This document shows positions 24,993 to 36,819 of a stretch of 64,000 bases of DNA, in pieces. The stretch is from Nymphaea colorata (taxonomy: Eukaryota; Streptophyta; Magnoliopsida; Nymphaeales; Nymphaeaceae), in assembly GCF_008831285.2 (NCBI RefSeq), contig NC_045145.1, forward strand, positions 14,400,040 through 14,464,039, in the 5' to 3' direction. The notes under the pieces were generated by a model that had not been told where the DNA came from, did not search any database, and saw only the letters and a list, made by a program, of their open reading frames with translations. The position numbers and the translations under genes are program-made. Numbering within the stretch: position 1 is the first letter of the stretch; each line of letters starts with the position of its first letter.

Positions 24993-25880
24993 TCACGAGT
25001 CCGGCGAGCTCAGCCTCTTGTACTTCTTCTTGGAGCAGTAAGCCTTGGCGATAACCTCCGCGATCTCCCGCTGCGATTCAAGGATCATTTCTGTTCGCTT
25101 CATCTCCATATCCATCCTTGACCGCTCCATGTCCCGCATCATCTCCATCTTCAGATTCTCGACGCGCATCAACCCGTCGCCGATCGACCTAACCGCCGAG
25201 GCGAGCTCCAGGAGCGCCTCCTGCTCCTCCAACGCCGGGGCGGCGGCCGGACTCGCCGTCCGTTTCCGTTTCGGGAAACTAGGGTTAGGATTAGGGTTCA
25301 GGCTAGGGCCGGGGCTGCAAGGGCCACGTGCGCCAGCAACGCCACCGGCGGCGCTAGGCTTCCGACCAACGGAACCGAACCTCGGAACGGCCTCCGCTTC
25401 AGCGTGACGATACGAGATCGGCGAGGGGGACTCCAAGGGCGGAAGGGAGCGCGGAGGGTGGACAGCCCGGAGGATGGAAGACGGCCCTTTCTCGAGAAGA
25501 TCCATCCGAGGGTAGAGGATCCAACGAGACTCGCAGGAGCCGGAGGCCTCCTTCTGTAACTCGGCGCGGTAGCGCTTGCGAAGCTTCTCGATCTTGTGGC
25601 GGCACTGCGTGGAGGTTTTGGCCGGACGGTGGAGGCCGCATCGGGCGGCAAGGGAGGAGGCGACCTCCTCCCAGTGGCGGGCGCGGAGCTGGCCGCGGCC
25701 GAGGGCGTACCATCGCTCCTGGTAGGCGTCGATCAGGTGGATGGACTCCTGGTGAGACCAGGGGCCAGGAGGGGGTTTCTTCGGGGTGGGGGAAGAGGAG
25801 GGAGGGTCGCCCGTGGGAGGAGGAGAAGAGGAACGAGAGGGGGAAGGAGAAGGGGAAGGGGAGGAGGCGTCGGCAGCCAT
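24993..25880 (-). CDS. Trihelix (GT factor) transcription factor, SIP1/ASIL-like
   Basis: This is an intronless 295-residue protein. A Ser/Pro-rich N-terminus (1-38) leads into a single trihelix MYB/SANT-like DNA-binding domain at about 39-130, with the spaced tryptophans W41, W57 and W70 and TSTQCRHKIEKLRKRYRAEL. A basic cluster PKRKR (203-207) is a likely nuclear signal. A C-terminal helix of about 217-282 (LEEQEALLELASAVRSIGDG, then Met/Arg-rich heptads) is a likely coiled coil for dimerisation. This layout fits the SIP1 clade, which includes ASIL1 and the ENAP proteins, often repressors that bind GT-box-like elements. The ATG at 25880 gives MAADASSPSPSPSPS. The coding sequence is much richer in GC than its flanks, which creates many antisense open frames. 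Target genes are unknown. Confidence 0.92.
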   Translation of the reverse strand: MAADASSPSPSPSPSRSSSPPPTGDPPSSSPTPKKPPPGPWSHQESIHLIDAYQERWYALGRGQLRARHWEEVASSLAARCGLHRPAKTSTQCRHKIEKLRKRYRAELQKEASGSCESRWILYPRMDLLEKGPSSILRAVHPPRSLPPLESPSPISYRHAEAEAVPRFGSVGRKPSAAGGVAGARGPCSPGPSLNPNPNPSFPKRKRTASPAAAPALEEQEALLELASAVRSIGDGLMRVENLKMEMMRDMERSRMDMEMKRTEMILESQREIAEVIAKAYCSKKKYKRLSSPDS

Positions 25881-28800
25881 CTTTGGGATGGAGGAGGAGG
25901 CGGTGGTGGGTGGGTGATTTTGGGCAGTGGGGGGTTAGGGTGGCGGTTGACGCGGCTGGCAGGGGCGGACACGAGGGCGGTCCGCCGCCCGGCGCTCGTC
26001 GTCATCCTTCGGGTTTGGGAAGGGAGGAGGGGGGCGGGGGCGGGGACGGGTGGCGGGTGGTGGGGTCCGAGAGCGGGGTGGTGGGCGGGGGAGTTGGGAT
26101 GGTCTCTTCTCTCTTGACCCGTCCGGGTTCGGTCGGAGGTCCGCCTCCCTTCGGCCCCTCCGTCTCCTTCGCTAACACCACCCCGCACGCCAGCGGCCCG
26201 TCCACCATCATCACCGCATTTCATTTCACCCCCACGCCTCTCTCTCTCTCTTGGTTCCTTTTAAAAAAGCCGCTCATCATGTTGACTAAAGTACCCTCGA
26301 CATTGGTTTGTTGGACGGACGGTCAATTTATCATCAGGGTCGAACTCGTCCGACTCTCGACCGAACGCGGAACCCACTGATCGGAACCTGGTTTCAAATC
26401 CAGCTTTGGTTTGGTAGCGCCACCGCCACTTGACCCGAGAGAGATCACGGATGCATTGGTTGGTGGTCCAAACCCCAATTCGTGAACATTGTGTCCACAT
26501 ACATACATCGCATGGATCGTGGTGATACTAAGGGGAGGCTTGGCCGTTTATCTAAATATCAAGGCAATTTTATGGAACGCAGTTGTAAGAAAAGCATGTA
26601 ATTATTTTCATTGCTAAATCAGTGCAGTGCAGAGCTAAATTGCTACTTGCAAGAGACTGACGCCTATCCCAATCCCATCTGGATCGAGAGACATTGATGG
26701 AAAACAAAAGAAAGAAAAGAGTTTACTGTGTTTTCATGTTAAATTTTATAAATGAAGGAAACTGAGATTATTAAAGGGATGTGTTTCAAAAAAAAAAAAA
26801 AGTTTATGTAAAGCCCTCTATTTTATAAAGCGACCTATGTTATGCATGGTAGCTAAGAGTGGCGTTGGCAATACAACATCTCAGTCCTTTTCCTACATCC
26901 ATGTAGAGGAACTTAGAAGCCCCTCACTAGTTTGAATAGCATCTAATGAAATTATAACAATGTTCTAGCTGGCATACATTTCAAGAATTCCACGATAGTG
27001 TTTGGCTACAAACTGGATATGGATGTACAAGGCTGGTTATAATACATCGATTAACTGTAGAAATTCACTTCCCTGCTTTACATGGCAAAATATCTATATG
27101 TAGGGGACACGTGATTTGTGCGGTGGGGAAAATTAGCATATGACCTTCAACTGCTTAAACCTACATGGAGTGAATCCGTAGGACTGCATGTGTACAAATT
27201 AATTTTCGAAACACGTAACAATAAGATATTATGTTATGGTCCCCAATATTATATATATATATATATAAGAAATGAGTAAACGAAATTATTGGTAGCTGGG
27301 TCCCCCTCTTGTGCAGATGGTCCCTGGCTGATTCAGTGGGGTGGGTTCACGTGTTGCAGGCCGTCTGGGAAACCTACCATTAACTGCACTAGCAAAATGG
27401 TCGTTGCTCAAGAACCGAGGCCCGAGCCAGCTTGAACTCAGATAGACATACCAGGCCCAGCTCAATCTCTCTGTGGCTAACCTCGTGTTGGCTAGAAAAC
27501 TCACTCTCAAACGTACAAAAATGTTCGTGCATCCATGACCTTTGAATCTGAAACTTTTTTTTTTCTTTTTTGAAAAACAAAAAATCAACCTAACATTTAA
27601 CGAGCTTAATTGAACTCAAATGATAGTTGTGCCTATCTAACTCGAGCTTGACTCGATTAACTAGATGAGTTTAGTTTTCTGCTCAAACTCGGGCTTATAT
27701 TATATGAAGGGAATATTCCAGATAAGGGAGAGGGACATGAAGGAAAAAACAATATAACTCTTTCTTCCAATTTCCATGACAAATTAGGTGGTAGTTTGTG
27801 GCTCCATGTGAGGTTTCATATCCGAAAGTCTCTTGCCAAATATTTGTATGTTAATAAGCTTCAGACATGGTTTTTATGAAAGAAACAAAAAAAATCACAA
27901 ACCCCCATTTTTCAAAAGTTTATATATTGGTTCTTGAGCATAATTTATTTTGTTATGTATTTGTATCCTTGAAGCCCTAACATTTCTTATACGGGTGAGC
28001 CCTTAACCACAAGTTTTCTTGAGGCCTCACAATTTGTTTATGTCCATAACGTCATAATCGATAACCGAAAGGTCCAACCCGTTTGGCATCCTTATTTTAA
28101 TTTTGGAAGTTTGGCCACCACAATCACGTGACGTAAAGTCTTTAGTTGGACTTTTTGCTAGGAAAATCAATATTGATCGGATTTGAATTGGATAGAGTTT
28201 TAAATAAAAATCTCGTAGTCTTTAGCTGGGCTTGCTCATGAATTCTAAGAACCGGGCCCAGCTCGAGCTCAGCCTAAGCCTTGACTGAACAGGCTTGACC
28301 CAGCATGCCTTTTGTTAAGCGTTGACTTGTAGGAGCCTTGTCTTGGCCCAGCTAAAAATCCAGTCCAATCCAATGAAATGAAATGGTCAGGAACGCTACG
28401 TGGGCCACCCCACCCGGCCGTGGCAAGATAAAACACCATCTTTCCCACCAAAAGTCCACCTAAAACGAAAGATATTGTTGAAATTAAATAAAGTAGGAAG
28501 GTTCTTACCCGAAACCCTTCAGTAACCAACGTGCCCTAACCGCCAGTGAAATTTTACCTAGGTAAGTTTTAGCCAGGATGACCTCAAGAAAAAAAAAAAA
28601 AAAAAGGGAAAACTTTTGACGGGTTTGATAGAGGAGAGGAAATCCATACCATTTAATTGCACCGGTGCAATCAAACGCTACCTAAAAGTAAAAGAGACAG
28701 AAAGGACCTAAAAGTAAAAGAGACAGGAAGTTGGTGGGTGAGGAAAGGGAGACCGGAAGAGGGGGGAGGACCGTGGTTCGAACCCTACTGTCTGACCCTG

Positions 28801-30173
28801 ACTTTGAAAGTGAGGTAGGTACTGACTCCTGTCGACCCTTTACACGCGGCGCTGCCTGGTTGGACCCAACCCACCTGCCATCGTGTCTTCTTCATTATTC
28901 CACCTTCCCATGAGAGAAGACCGAAAGGTCCATTGTATCCATTTTTCAAGCAAATACGACGTCCACGCAAATTGTTAAAACTTAAATCTGGGAGAAGGGA
29001 CGGCCGACGGGAGAGCATCTCTCTAAAGATATTTTCCTGCTTCATAATGCATTTTTGTTTTTTATTTTTCCTCCGACTTCTTCTTTTTTGTTTTGTAGTG
29101 AGATCATCGCCATATCGCACATGCAGGGGCTGAGATGCATGCGGGCATGTGTGGGCAGTTGCCCACACAGTTCAATAAAATTCTCTTGTTTACCTTAAGT
29201 TGTTGCATGTTCATATATATATAATACTTCTTAAATATATGGTGAATGCTCCTCAACTAAAGCGCCATAAGGAGAAATTCGGTCCTTAGACAGCAACTGA
29301 CTCGCCTGATCTGGTGATGGAACTATGCTGGACTTATGGCATCCACACCTTGCGTTAGCTATAACTGAAGCTGGATTTTACTTAACCCTGTCTAGGCTCT
29401 AGTTCATGTCATTCACAACTTGCAGTACTGAACAAACGAGCATGACAATTGCAATGCTTTGCCAACATGATTAGAGCTGCAACCAGATCAGCTAAATGCA
29501 TCAGAAGCCAGCCAAATCAAATACAAAACAACCAAAGAATTTTAATCTGTCGTTCTAGATCTGTTCCTTTCAGTCCTGAATCCATGCAGCCAAGTTAGAT
29601 CTTGGAACCTAATATCACCTACAGGTCATCACCACCCATCGCATTGAACGGATGGTAAACTGTATTCGATCAACGGGCAGCACCTTATCTCAGTTCTCCG
29701 ATGGTTGAAGGAAAAATTTTACCTTGTTTGATCAATGGGCAGCATACGATCTTATAGAACGTGTCGGCCCAATATGAGTAGAAATTTGCACCTTGAAATC
29801 ATGTCTCTTTTAGCACAATTCGGTTCAGGGTAAGCAATTATGAAGAGGATTAGCGAGTGACGATGGGGTAATCCTTCTCAATTAACCCCAAAAGCGACCA
29901 AAGTCACCTCGACAAAAAGGAATTGCTAGAATATGCCCAGAATCAACAGCCAGATGATCACAAGAAGAAGGCGTATCCGGGTGCACCAGTTGGTCATAGA
30001 GGTGGGGCGGGAGTAGGTGGGGTTTGCATCTCTCACTCTCTTGATTCTCTAAAATGTTGCAAGTTACTGTACCCTGAAACCAATATTTGTCCCTTCTACC
30101 TCGCTGATCTTTCCTCCTCAACAACCACCATCCCGTCTTTGAGTCCAAGACCACAAACACCTCCTCTCCTGTC
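25881..30173. other. Trihelix promoter side and long intergenic region before DAHP synthase
   Basis: 25881-26250 is a GC-rich leader and promoter of the trihelix gene. Beyond it the sequence is AT-rich, with GGCCCAGCTCGAGCTC-like phrases at 27400-27480 and 28245-28330 that look like decayed dispersed repeats, an AT microsatellite near 27250-27266 and A-runs near 28590. A palindrome at 29148-29169 is listed separately. No gene was supported. Confidence 0.5.
29148..29169. repeat. Perfect 10-2-10 inverted repeat, part of a dispersed repeat
   Basis: TGTGTGGGCA and TGCCCACACA are separated by GT. The same core with one change (GGTCAGTTGCCCACAC) recurs at 44851-44866, also preceded by a GGCTG/GCGGAG-like phrase. 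The pair therefore looks like two fragments of one dispersed family and not a gene-specific regulatory site. Confidence 0.7.
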
Positions 30174-30180
30174 TTTATAA
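30174..30180 (+). promoter_or_regulatory. Probable TATA box of the DAHP synthase gene
   Basis: TTTATAA lies 62 bases before the ATG at 30242, after a C-rich and pyrimidine-rich stretch. If used, the leader would be only about 30 bases. The call is based on sequence and position alone. Confidence 0.5.
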
Positions 30181-30241
30181 GCAAACGCCGTCCCATTCTG
30201 TGCTCGGGAAGCCGAGAAACTACCCAGCCACCATTGCAGCA

Positions 30242-33200
30242 ATGGCCGCTCTCTCTGGTTCTTCTCTCCCCACTAGCCCCATCCTCCAGAAGCAGGCCGA
30301 TCATCAGTCCCCTTCCTCCCAATTTTTCGCCACCATCAAGAGCATACCCACCACCACCACCAGCAGGAGGAGCATCAAGGTCTCGGCGGTACACGCAGCC
30401 GAGCCTCTGAAAGCCCCAGAGAAGGAAAAGAAGACCTCCCCACCATCCTCTGGCAAATGGACGCTCGATGGATGGAAGAGCAAGAAGGCGCTCCAGCTCC
30501 CTGAGTACCCCAACCAGGAGGCCCTCCAGACCGTGCTTAAAACCCTGGAGTCGTTTCCTCCCCTTGTGTTTGCAGGAGAGGCCAGGCACCTGGAGGAGAA
30601 GCTTGCTGACGCTGCCATGGGAAAGGCTTTCCTTCTCCAAGGTGGGGATTGTGCAGAGAGCTTCAAGGAGTTCAATGCCAACAATATAAGGGATACCTTC
30701 AGGATCCTTCTTCAGATGGGAGCTGTCCTCATGTTTGGAGGCCAGATGCCTGTCGTCAAGGTATAATCTCTTACTATGTAAATTTTCACATTGTGTTATT
30801 TGCTAATCTGTTGGCTAGAATCGCTGTGAAGATGTTAAATTCATTCATGAAGTAGCACCGGTTACCATGTCAAAGCATTTATCCCACCTTCGATGTGGAT
30901 TACTGGATGGTGAATGAATCCCAATGATATTGTAGATTTGGCTAGATTTTCTATTGCAGAATGTTTTATTTCTACTCTATCATGTTTCTGAGTCGACTAC
31001 GCATTTTGCGTTCTGCATTTACTATACCAATTGTCTTCAGACAGATGGGTATGATGGTGTAGCTTTTTGGTATAGAATTGATAGTATAACTGATCGTCTT
31101 GCAAGCTCTAACTCTTTCTAGTTGAAGTTCCATGCGGTTCGGACTTTGGGAAAAATAATATGCAAATAATGAGATCTGTCATCATTTTTCTTCGACAGAT
31201 GAATCAAGAGGCTGAATAGTTCCACCAAAACTCACCAGCTCCTTATCCTCCAAAACCCGCTAATCAAAAACAAAAATCGATCAGCTGGCATCTTTGTTTT
31301 AGTTCCATACGTGTCTACCATGTGGTTGATGTGGTTTTTGTGGATGAGAAGCAAGACGGTAGCCACTGCTGTTTAAAGTTGGAAATAGAACAATTGGTAG
31401 GTTTAATTTCCTATGTGACAGTTTCTTTTACCCATGACCGTGGAGACTGGCGGTAAAGCTGGGCACTTGATAGCATAGATGCCTTTACTTTGTTCTTGGT
31501 AATTAAGCAATTACACATTATTTTGACAAGTTCCTTCTGTTATCTGCAACCATACTCAGAGGAGGCTCTGGATGCACAAAAGGAACTCGGATTTTTTCAG
31601 AATTGTGGGTTATATTTCTAATGAGTGCAAAATTTTTCAAATTTTGTAATCTCTATAGCGTCAAGGGGTCTTGCTGTAGGTTTTATGTTCCTAAACTAAG
31701 CAAATGGAAAAGGGTAAAAATAGAAAGCATGTTTCTAGGCTGCACCTAACTGTAATAGTGAATGCCACTATGGATTACTCTTCCTATACTCAGAAGTTCA
31801 AAAACAATACAGTTCTACAATTTGAAAGTATTGATATAAGATGCACTGTCGATGAACCTTTAAATTAATAGACGATTCATTTCCATCGGGTGAGCAGTAA
31901 AGGTGATTGTTAGTTTTTTACTGTCAACCTCATACATGGTTCATACACGTATTTAGGTGGGAAGAATGGCTGGTCAATTTGCAAAACCAAGATCTGACCC
32001 ATTCGAGGAGAAGAACGGAGTGAAGCTTCCAAGCTACAGAGGCGACAATGTGAATGGAGATGCATTTGATGAGAAATCACGGGTCCCAGATCCTGAGAGG
32101 ATGATTAGAGCTTACTGCCAATCTGCCGCAACTCTCAACCTTCTAAGGGCATTTGCTACTGGTGGTTATGCTGCAATGCAGAGGGTGACTCAATGGAACC
32201 TTGACTTCACTGAGCACAGTGAGCAAGGCGACAGGTAAATAGTAGCTTGAGCTTGTTCTACACTTTTTACAATTGCTTGATTGACATCTATTTCAAAAGC
32301 AAAGACAACGTTAAAGAAGATGGTCAAAGTTAAAAATAGCTAAGGATAAAGTAGCTTAGCTCTTTAAGTTTCCTTTTGTGAAAGAAAAGTAGTGGTTGGG
32401 TTGATGGGGTTGTTGAGCCTTGAGAGAAGAAGACACTTTTGGATGTGTGTGGGCGTGTTTTTATGCACATACATTTTTGAAGCTGCAAGAGTACCTTGCG
32501 ATAAAATTTTGTGCCTGGGCAGACGTTGATGCCCAAGAGCTCGATTTTGTTATAAATATCGGAACCCAGTTAGAGAACATTAATCTTGAATAAGTCTTTC
32601 GTTTTTGGAGGAATATAAAGGTTTTCTCTCCGCACTAAGTGATGGCATCGACTAGTTTTATGAAAATTTGACACGGGGCCAATTCTTTGGAATGTCTTGG
32701 CATATTTTGGAAAATTTGTCTAAAAATTATCATAAGTATCTAAATATTTTCAAAACTCCACCCATTTATGTATTTTGCAGTTTGGTCACTTGGTTGAGTT
32801 TTAATTACAGTCAATGAGTTGAGCTTTGTTAGGTAGATGTCGCGGTCACATGTGGTTAAGCATTGTATTTACAACTATTACCACAGTCAAGTAGCTAAGC
32901 ATGCCAGAACTCCTTGATTTTTAGTACTTGCTTGTAGGTATCTGACTTACAGTTAAGAAAAAAGTTTGTTGTAAGAAGTATTCATTCATAATGATTGGCT
33001 AGTGCTAATCTAGTTGTAAGAAGTATTCATTCATTATGATTGGCCAGTGCTAATCTTTAGTCGAACATTACAGGTACATTGAGCTAGCCCACAGGGTCGA
33101 TGAGGCATTGGGTTTCATGTCAGCGGCAGGATTGACAGTTGACCATCCGATCATGACTACCACTGAATTCTGGACCTCACATGAGTGCCTGTTATTGCCT

Positions 33201-34052
33201 TACGAGCAAGCCCTGACAAGGGAGGACTCGACTTCTGGCCTCTACTATGACTGCTCGGCTCACATGCTCTGGGTTGGTGAACGGACACGCCAACTCGATG
33301 GTGCCCATGTTGAATTTTTGCGTGGGGTTGCTAATCCTCTTGGAATCAAGGTAAGCACATGAACAAGTAGAAGTAACTGCTTCATGGTTATGTTAATTAG
33401 TGAAGTCGTAATCACTTAAGACCTTTGATTTTGTATTGATTTTCTAGGTGAGCGATAAGATGGATCCCAACGACCTTGTTAAGCTCATTGAGATTTTGAA
33501 CCCACAAAACAAACCTGGAAGAATCACTATAATCTGTAGAATGGGTGCTGAGAACATGAGGGTGAAGCTTCCACATCTCGTAAGGGCAGTTCGCAGAGCA
33601 GGTCAAATCGTCACATGGGTGAGCGACCCCATGCATGGGAATACCATCAAAGCTCCATGCGGTCTGAAAACGAGGCCTTTTGATGCAATTTTGGTGAGAA
33701 GCTTGGCTGAAAAATGATCTCTTCATCACTCTAATGGCAGCAATTCTTTGAGATTCTAAATTTTGAACCTCTTTTGCAGGCCGAGGTACGTGCATTCTTT
33801 GATGTTCATGAGCAAGAAGGAAGCCACCCGGGAGGTATTCATCTTGAGATGACCGGACAGAATGTCACTGAGTGCATTGGTGGATCGAGGACTGTGACAT
33901 ACGATGACTTGAGCTCCCGATACCACACACACTGTGATCCTAGGCTCAACGCTTCGCAGTCTCTTGAGCTTGCATTCATCATTGCTGAGCGCCTTCGGAA
34001 AAGGAGGATTGCATCAAACCCACTAAGCCCTCCTATTCCTGCTGCAATTTGA
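30242..34052 (+). CDS. DHS: 3-deoxy-D-arabino-heptulosonate 7-phosphate (DAHP) synthase, class II, plastid
   Basis: Exons are 30242-30760, 31957-32234, 33074-33350, 33448-33693 and 33780-34052, totalling 530 residues, the usual size for plant DHS. The enzyme joins phosphoenolpyruvate and erythrose 4-phosphate, the first step of the shikimate pathway to aromatic amino acids and phenolics. The N-terminal ~50 residues are Ser/Thr-rich and basic, a typical plastid transit peptide. The metal ligands known from the M. tuberculosis class II enzyme are present with the same spacing: C137 (GGDCAESF), H421 (DPMHGNT), E463 ([14 protein letters not shown]) and D493 (HCDPRLN). The substrate-site motifs [27 protein letters not shown] and [10 protein letters not shown] are intact. 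Nothing indicates a broken copy. An AATAAA lies at 34157-34162, about 105 bases after the stop. Confidence 0.98.
32968..33056 (+). repeat. 45-bp tandem duplication carrying a putative branch point, DAHP synthase intron 2
   Basis: Two adjacent copies (32968-33012 and 33013-33056) begin GTTGTAAGAAGTATTCATTC and end with GTGCTAATCT; I count two mismatches. Each carries CTAAT, a good match to the plant branch-point consensus. The second CTAAT (33050-33054) lies about 20 bases before the exon 3 acceptor at 33074, the normal distance. Confidence 0.85.
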
Positions 34053-36819
34053 GTTATTTTATTGCTTGTACTGCTGTTGTCCTTTAAGTTTGGCTAGTAA
34101 GTAGTAACCGTTCCTTGAGTTAAATCATGAGAGTTCTCTTTCGTAATTTATAAGAGAATAAATAACGAAGCAGGAGATGTTGAGTTATTGTGTCTGTCAA
34201 TGTCAATCTGATTAAGTCTTTTAAGTCTCTATTTGTAAGTAGTGCCATGCATGAAACTGAAAAGAAAATGTGGCAGTCTCTTTTGCTGCGTAAGTATGCC
34301 CATCCACCAAACACCGGCCACACACCAGCTCCCATCAGCCAACCCCACCTCCCATCAACCTAAGAAACGAGCTAACCAACTAAAAGAGTTTCTGTACTTA
34401 CTCGACGGCGTACATTGTTGACATCTTTGAGAGCATATTCTTTTTCGAATGATTGAGGGCATATTCTTTTTGTTTTCTCGACTGGTGGATTTGAAAGGAT
34501 TGGATCTTGGCACAGGTCTGGCCTGGGATTGCTGGCTTGGTGGTGCGAACCAGGAACTGCACCAGAAAGTTTATTCCTTGAGGGTCGGCTTTATAGAAAG
34601 TCCAGCCCTCAGGAGGAGGTCGTCATGCCTTCATCGCTCACAAATGGTGCCTTACAGAGGGAATCCAGATCATCAAATTTTTTAAACATTTTGAAAGGGG
34701 CGAGGCTTTGGGAACCTCAAAAACGGTCAAAGAAATGAAGTTTTGCAATTTATTTTCATGGGACAGATCTATTAGGACATGTTTAATCAATGCGTCGAAC
34801 TTCCTAAAACAAGCTTTGAGATAGAGTAGAACGCCTTTTCAAACACGAGACTGAACAATTCGCTTGATTTGGCATTGATTTCTTCTGGCCAGTCCCTCGA
34901 ACACAATCTTAATCTAACAAATGTTTTAGGAGGACCATGTTTCTAAACATTTTGAAGGGGACCATTGCGTTGCACAAAAACGTTAACACTTTAAAAGGAT
35001 CCATTGCAACAAAGAAGTCTGCACCTAAACCGATCCATGGAACTGTATGATTCCTTCTTTTCGTGTGCACGTATCTGCCAGCTGAGCTACCTGAACCACT
35101 TCGGAGTCACTTTTCAGAACTAAATATATGGATATGATATGTGCCTCAATCTATAATAGATAATATGAAATCACGTTTTGTGGCATAGGCCAGATCTTTT
35201 AATCATAAAAACGCTTATTATTCATTTAAAACCTTCATATAACGTGATTTTTAAGTAACGACTTTGTTTTAAGATTGGTTCTCAAATTTTTTGACCGTAG
35301 ATTTAGTTCACACCGATATAATTTATTTTTGGACGATGATGCGCATTTACACATCTGTTGATCTGCCATGAAATGTTTGATTGAGCCGTGTAGACATGTA
35401 ATTACCCTCGACCGTATAAAATTCTGTAAATGTTGAAAAATGTCTGGTGGGAGTTTAGTTTGGTGACACTTCTCCTTTCCAGATGTCCTATAGCCAATTT
35501 GTCCTCAGAGTATATCTCTGTGAGACGCACCCATTTTATATTATTGAATATCATAAAAGGTGCTTCAGGTGAATGAACTCGTGTTTCGTCCAACTAAACA
35601 AAGAGTTTCTGAGCCCTGTTCCTCATGCTGTAGCTTGCACAGAGTTAATGCCCCATAAAGTTCTAATCATGATGACAACTATGGAACGACGTCTCTAGGC
35701 CAAACCCCCTTGTGGCAACTTCAAACCATTAAAATGCGAATCCCCTGTATAGCAACCTTCTCTGCAAGCAAGGAACCAATTTTAAGCAGCTGAGAATACT
35801 CAAAAGGGTGAAATTGTTAGAAATGAATCAGAGAGATATCCATATTTATTCACTGGAAAAAAAAGGCAACCCATATTCATTTCCTAGGAAATGGGAGGAA
35901 AACTTGTTGGATATGCCTCTTTCAGACCAAGCTGTAGAGTGCTTCTACTCTCAGGAAATGAATCCCATGGACAGCCCTTTCTTTATCTGCTACAATCACC
36001 ATCTTCGTATAGCCAATTTTCCATGTCAAGCTCCCTCTGACCGTTTCACCAAGCAGTCGGGACCCAACTCAGATGCAAACCTGGCATTTAAGCCAGTCCG
36101 ACAATAGACCATCCCCCTTCCTGAAGAAAATAATTAAACGGAAAACCTCTTTCAAAAAGAACTCAGACGTTTTTCTTACATTATCTTTTTTCATATGATT
36201 TTTGCCAAGACAAGTCTAAAAAACAAAATAAGACTGGAAAAATCCCACGAGTAACTGAAGATCTAAATCGTTTAAACCAATGCTTCATAGCTGGAACAAA
36301 TTTGCCAAAAATGTGAAAATGCCGGTTTGCAACCCTAGAAGTGAAAATACGGAACATTTTAGACACGTGTCAAAATTGAAAAAAGAAGAGCATGAGCACG
36401 AGAAGACATGCACACACATACATCTCTGTTAAACCCCACCAAAATCTTCATAATAAACATTCAACAAAATAAACATATGTGGCAACCACGTCGATGACAA
36501 GGACGGGACCAGATTCCCGATTTTGCGGTACCGGATCTCTACCCACGTTTCATCATTCAAAGAGCGGACACATTCAAGTCTCTATTATAAACGTTATATA
36601 TCCAATTCGTACATGACCGTCCATAGGCGGACCTCGCTCGGCAGCTATGAACCGAACTGTCCTTAAGCGTGACCACAAAACAAGTTATTCCTTGAACTCG
36701 AGGTTTGCTAAATCAGGCCCAAATATGTCTTTAGCAGGCAGTAGAAGCCATAAAAACTAGTAAAAAAGCAAGCCCTAAGAAATTGCCATTACATATCCCG
36801 CCTCCCTCGTATCTCGGCT
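34053..36819. other. Intergenic region between convergent DAHP synthase and PABN genes
   Basis: It holds both 3' UTRs. The middle is AT-rich with short frames only; a 99-codon frame at 35808-36107 has no recognisable motif. No transposon ends or RNA genes were recognised. Confidence 0.5.

Noticed and set aside
25596-26380. Several 100-173-codon frames around the trihelix gene start
   Set aside because: The GC-rich sequence lacks stops in most frames; Gly/Arg or Pro-rich composition and overlap with the real gene mark them as shadows.
27400-28330. GGCCCAGCTC / GAGCTCGAGC phrases that might bound a MITE
   Set aside because: The two clusters are not convincing inverted repeats and no target duplication was found.
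28776-28790. GGTTCGAACCC, a match to the tRNA B box
   Set aside because: The preceding 60 bases contain no A box and no cloverleaf arms.
29882-30640. 252-codon open frame on the minus strand over DAHP synthase exon 1
   Set aside because: It is antisense to the clear transit peptide and catalytic N-terminus of DAHP synthase and shows no domain of its own.
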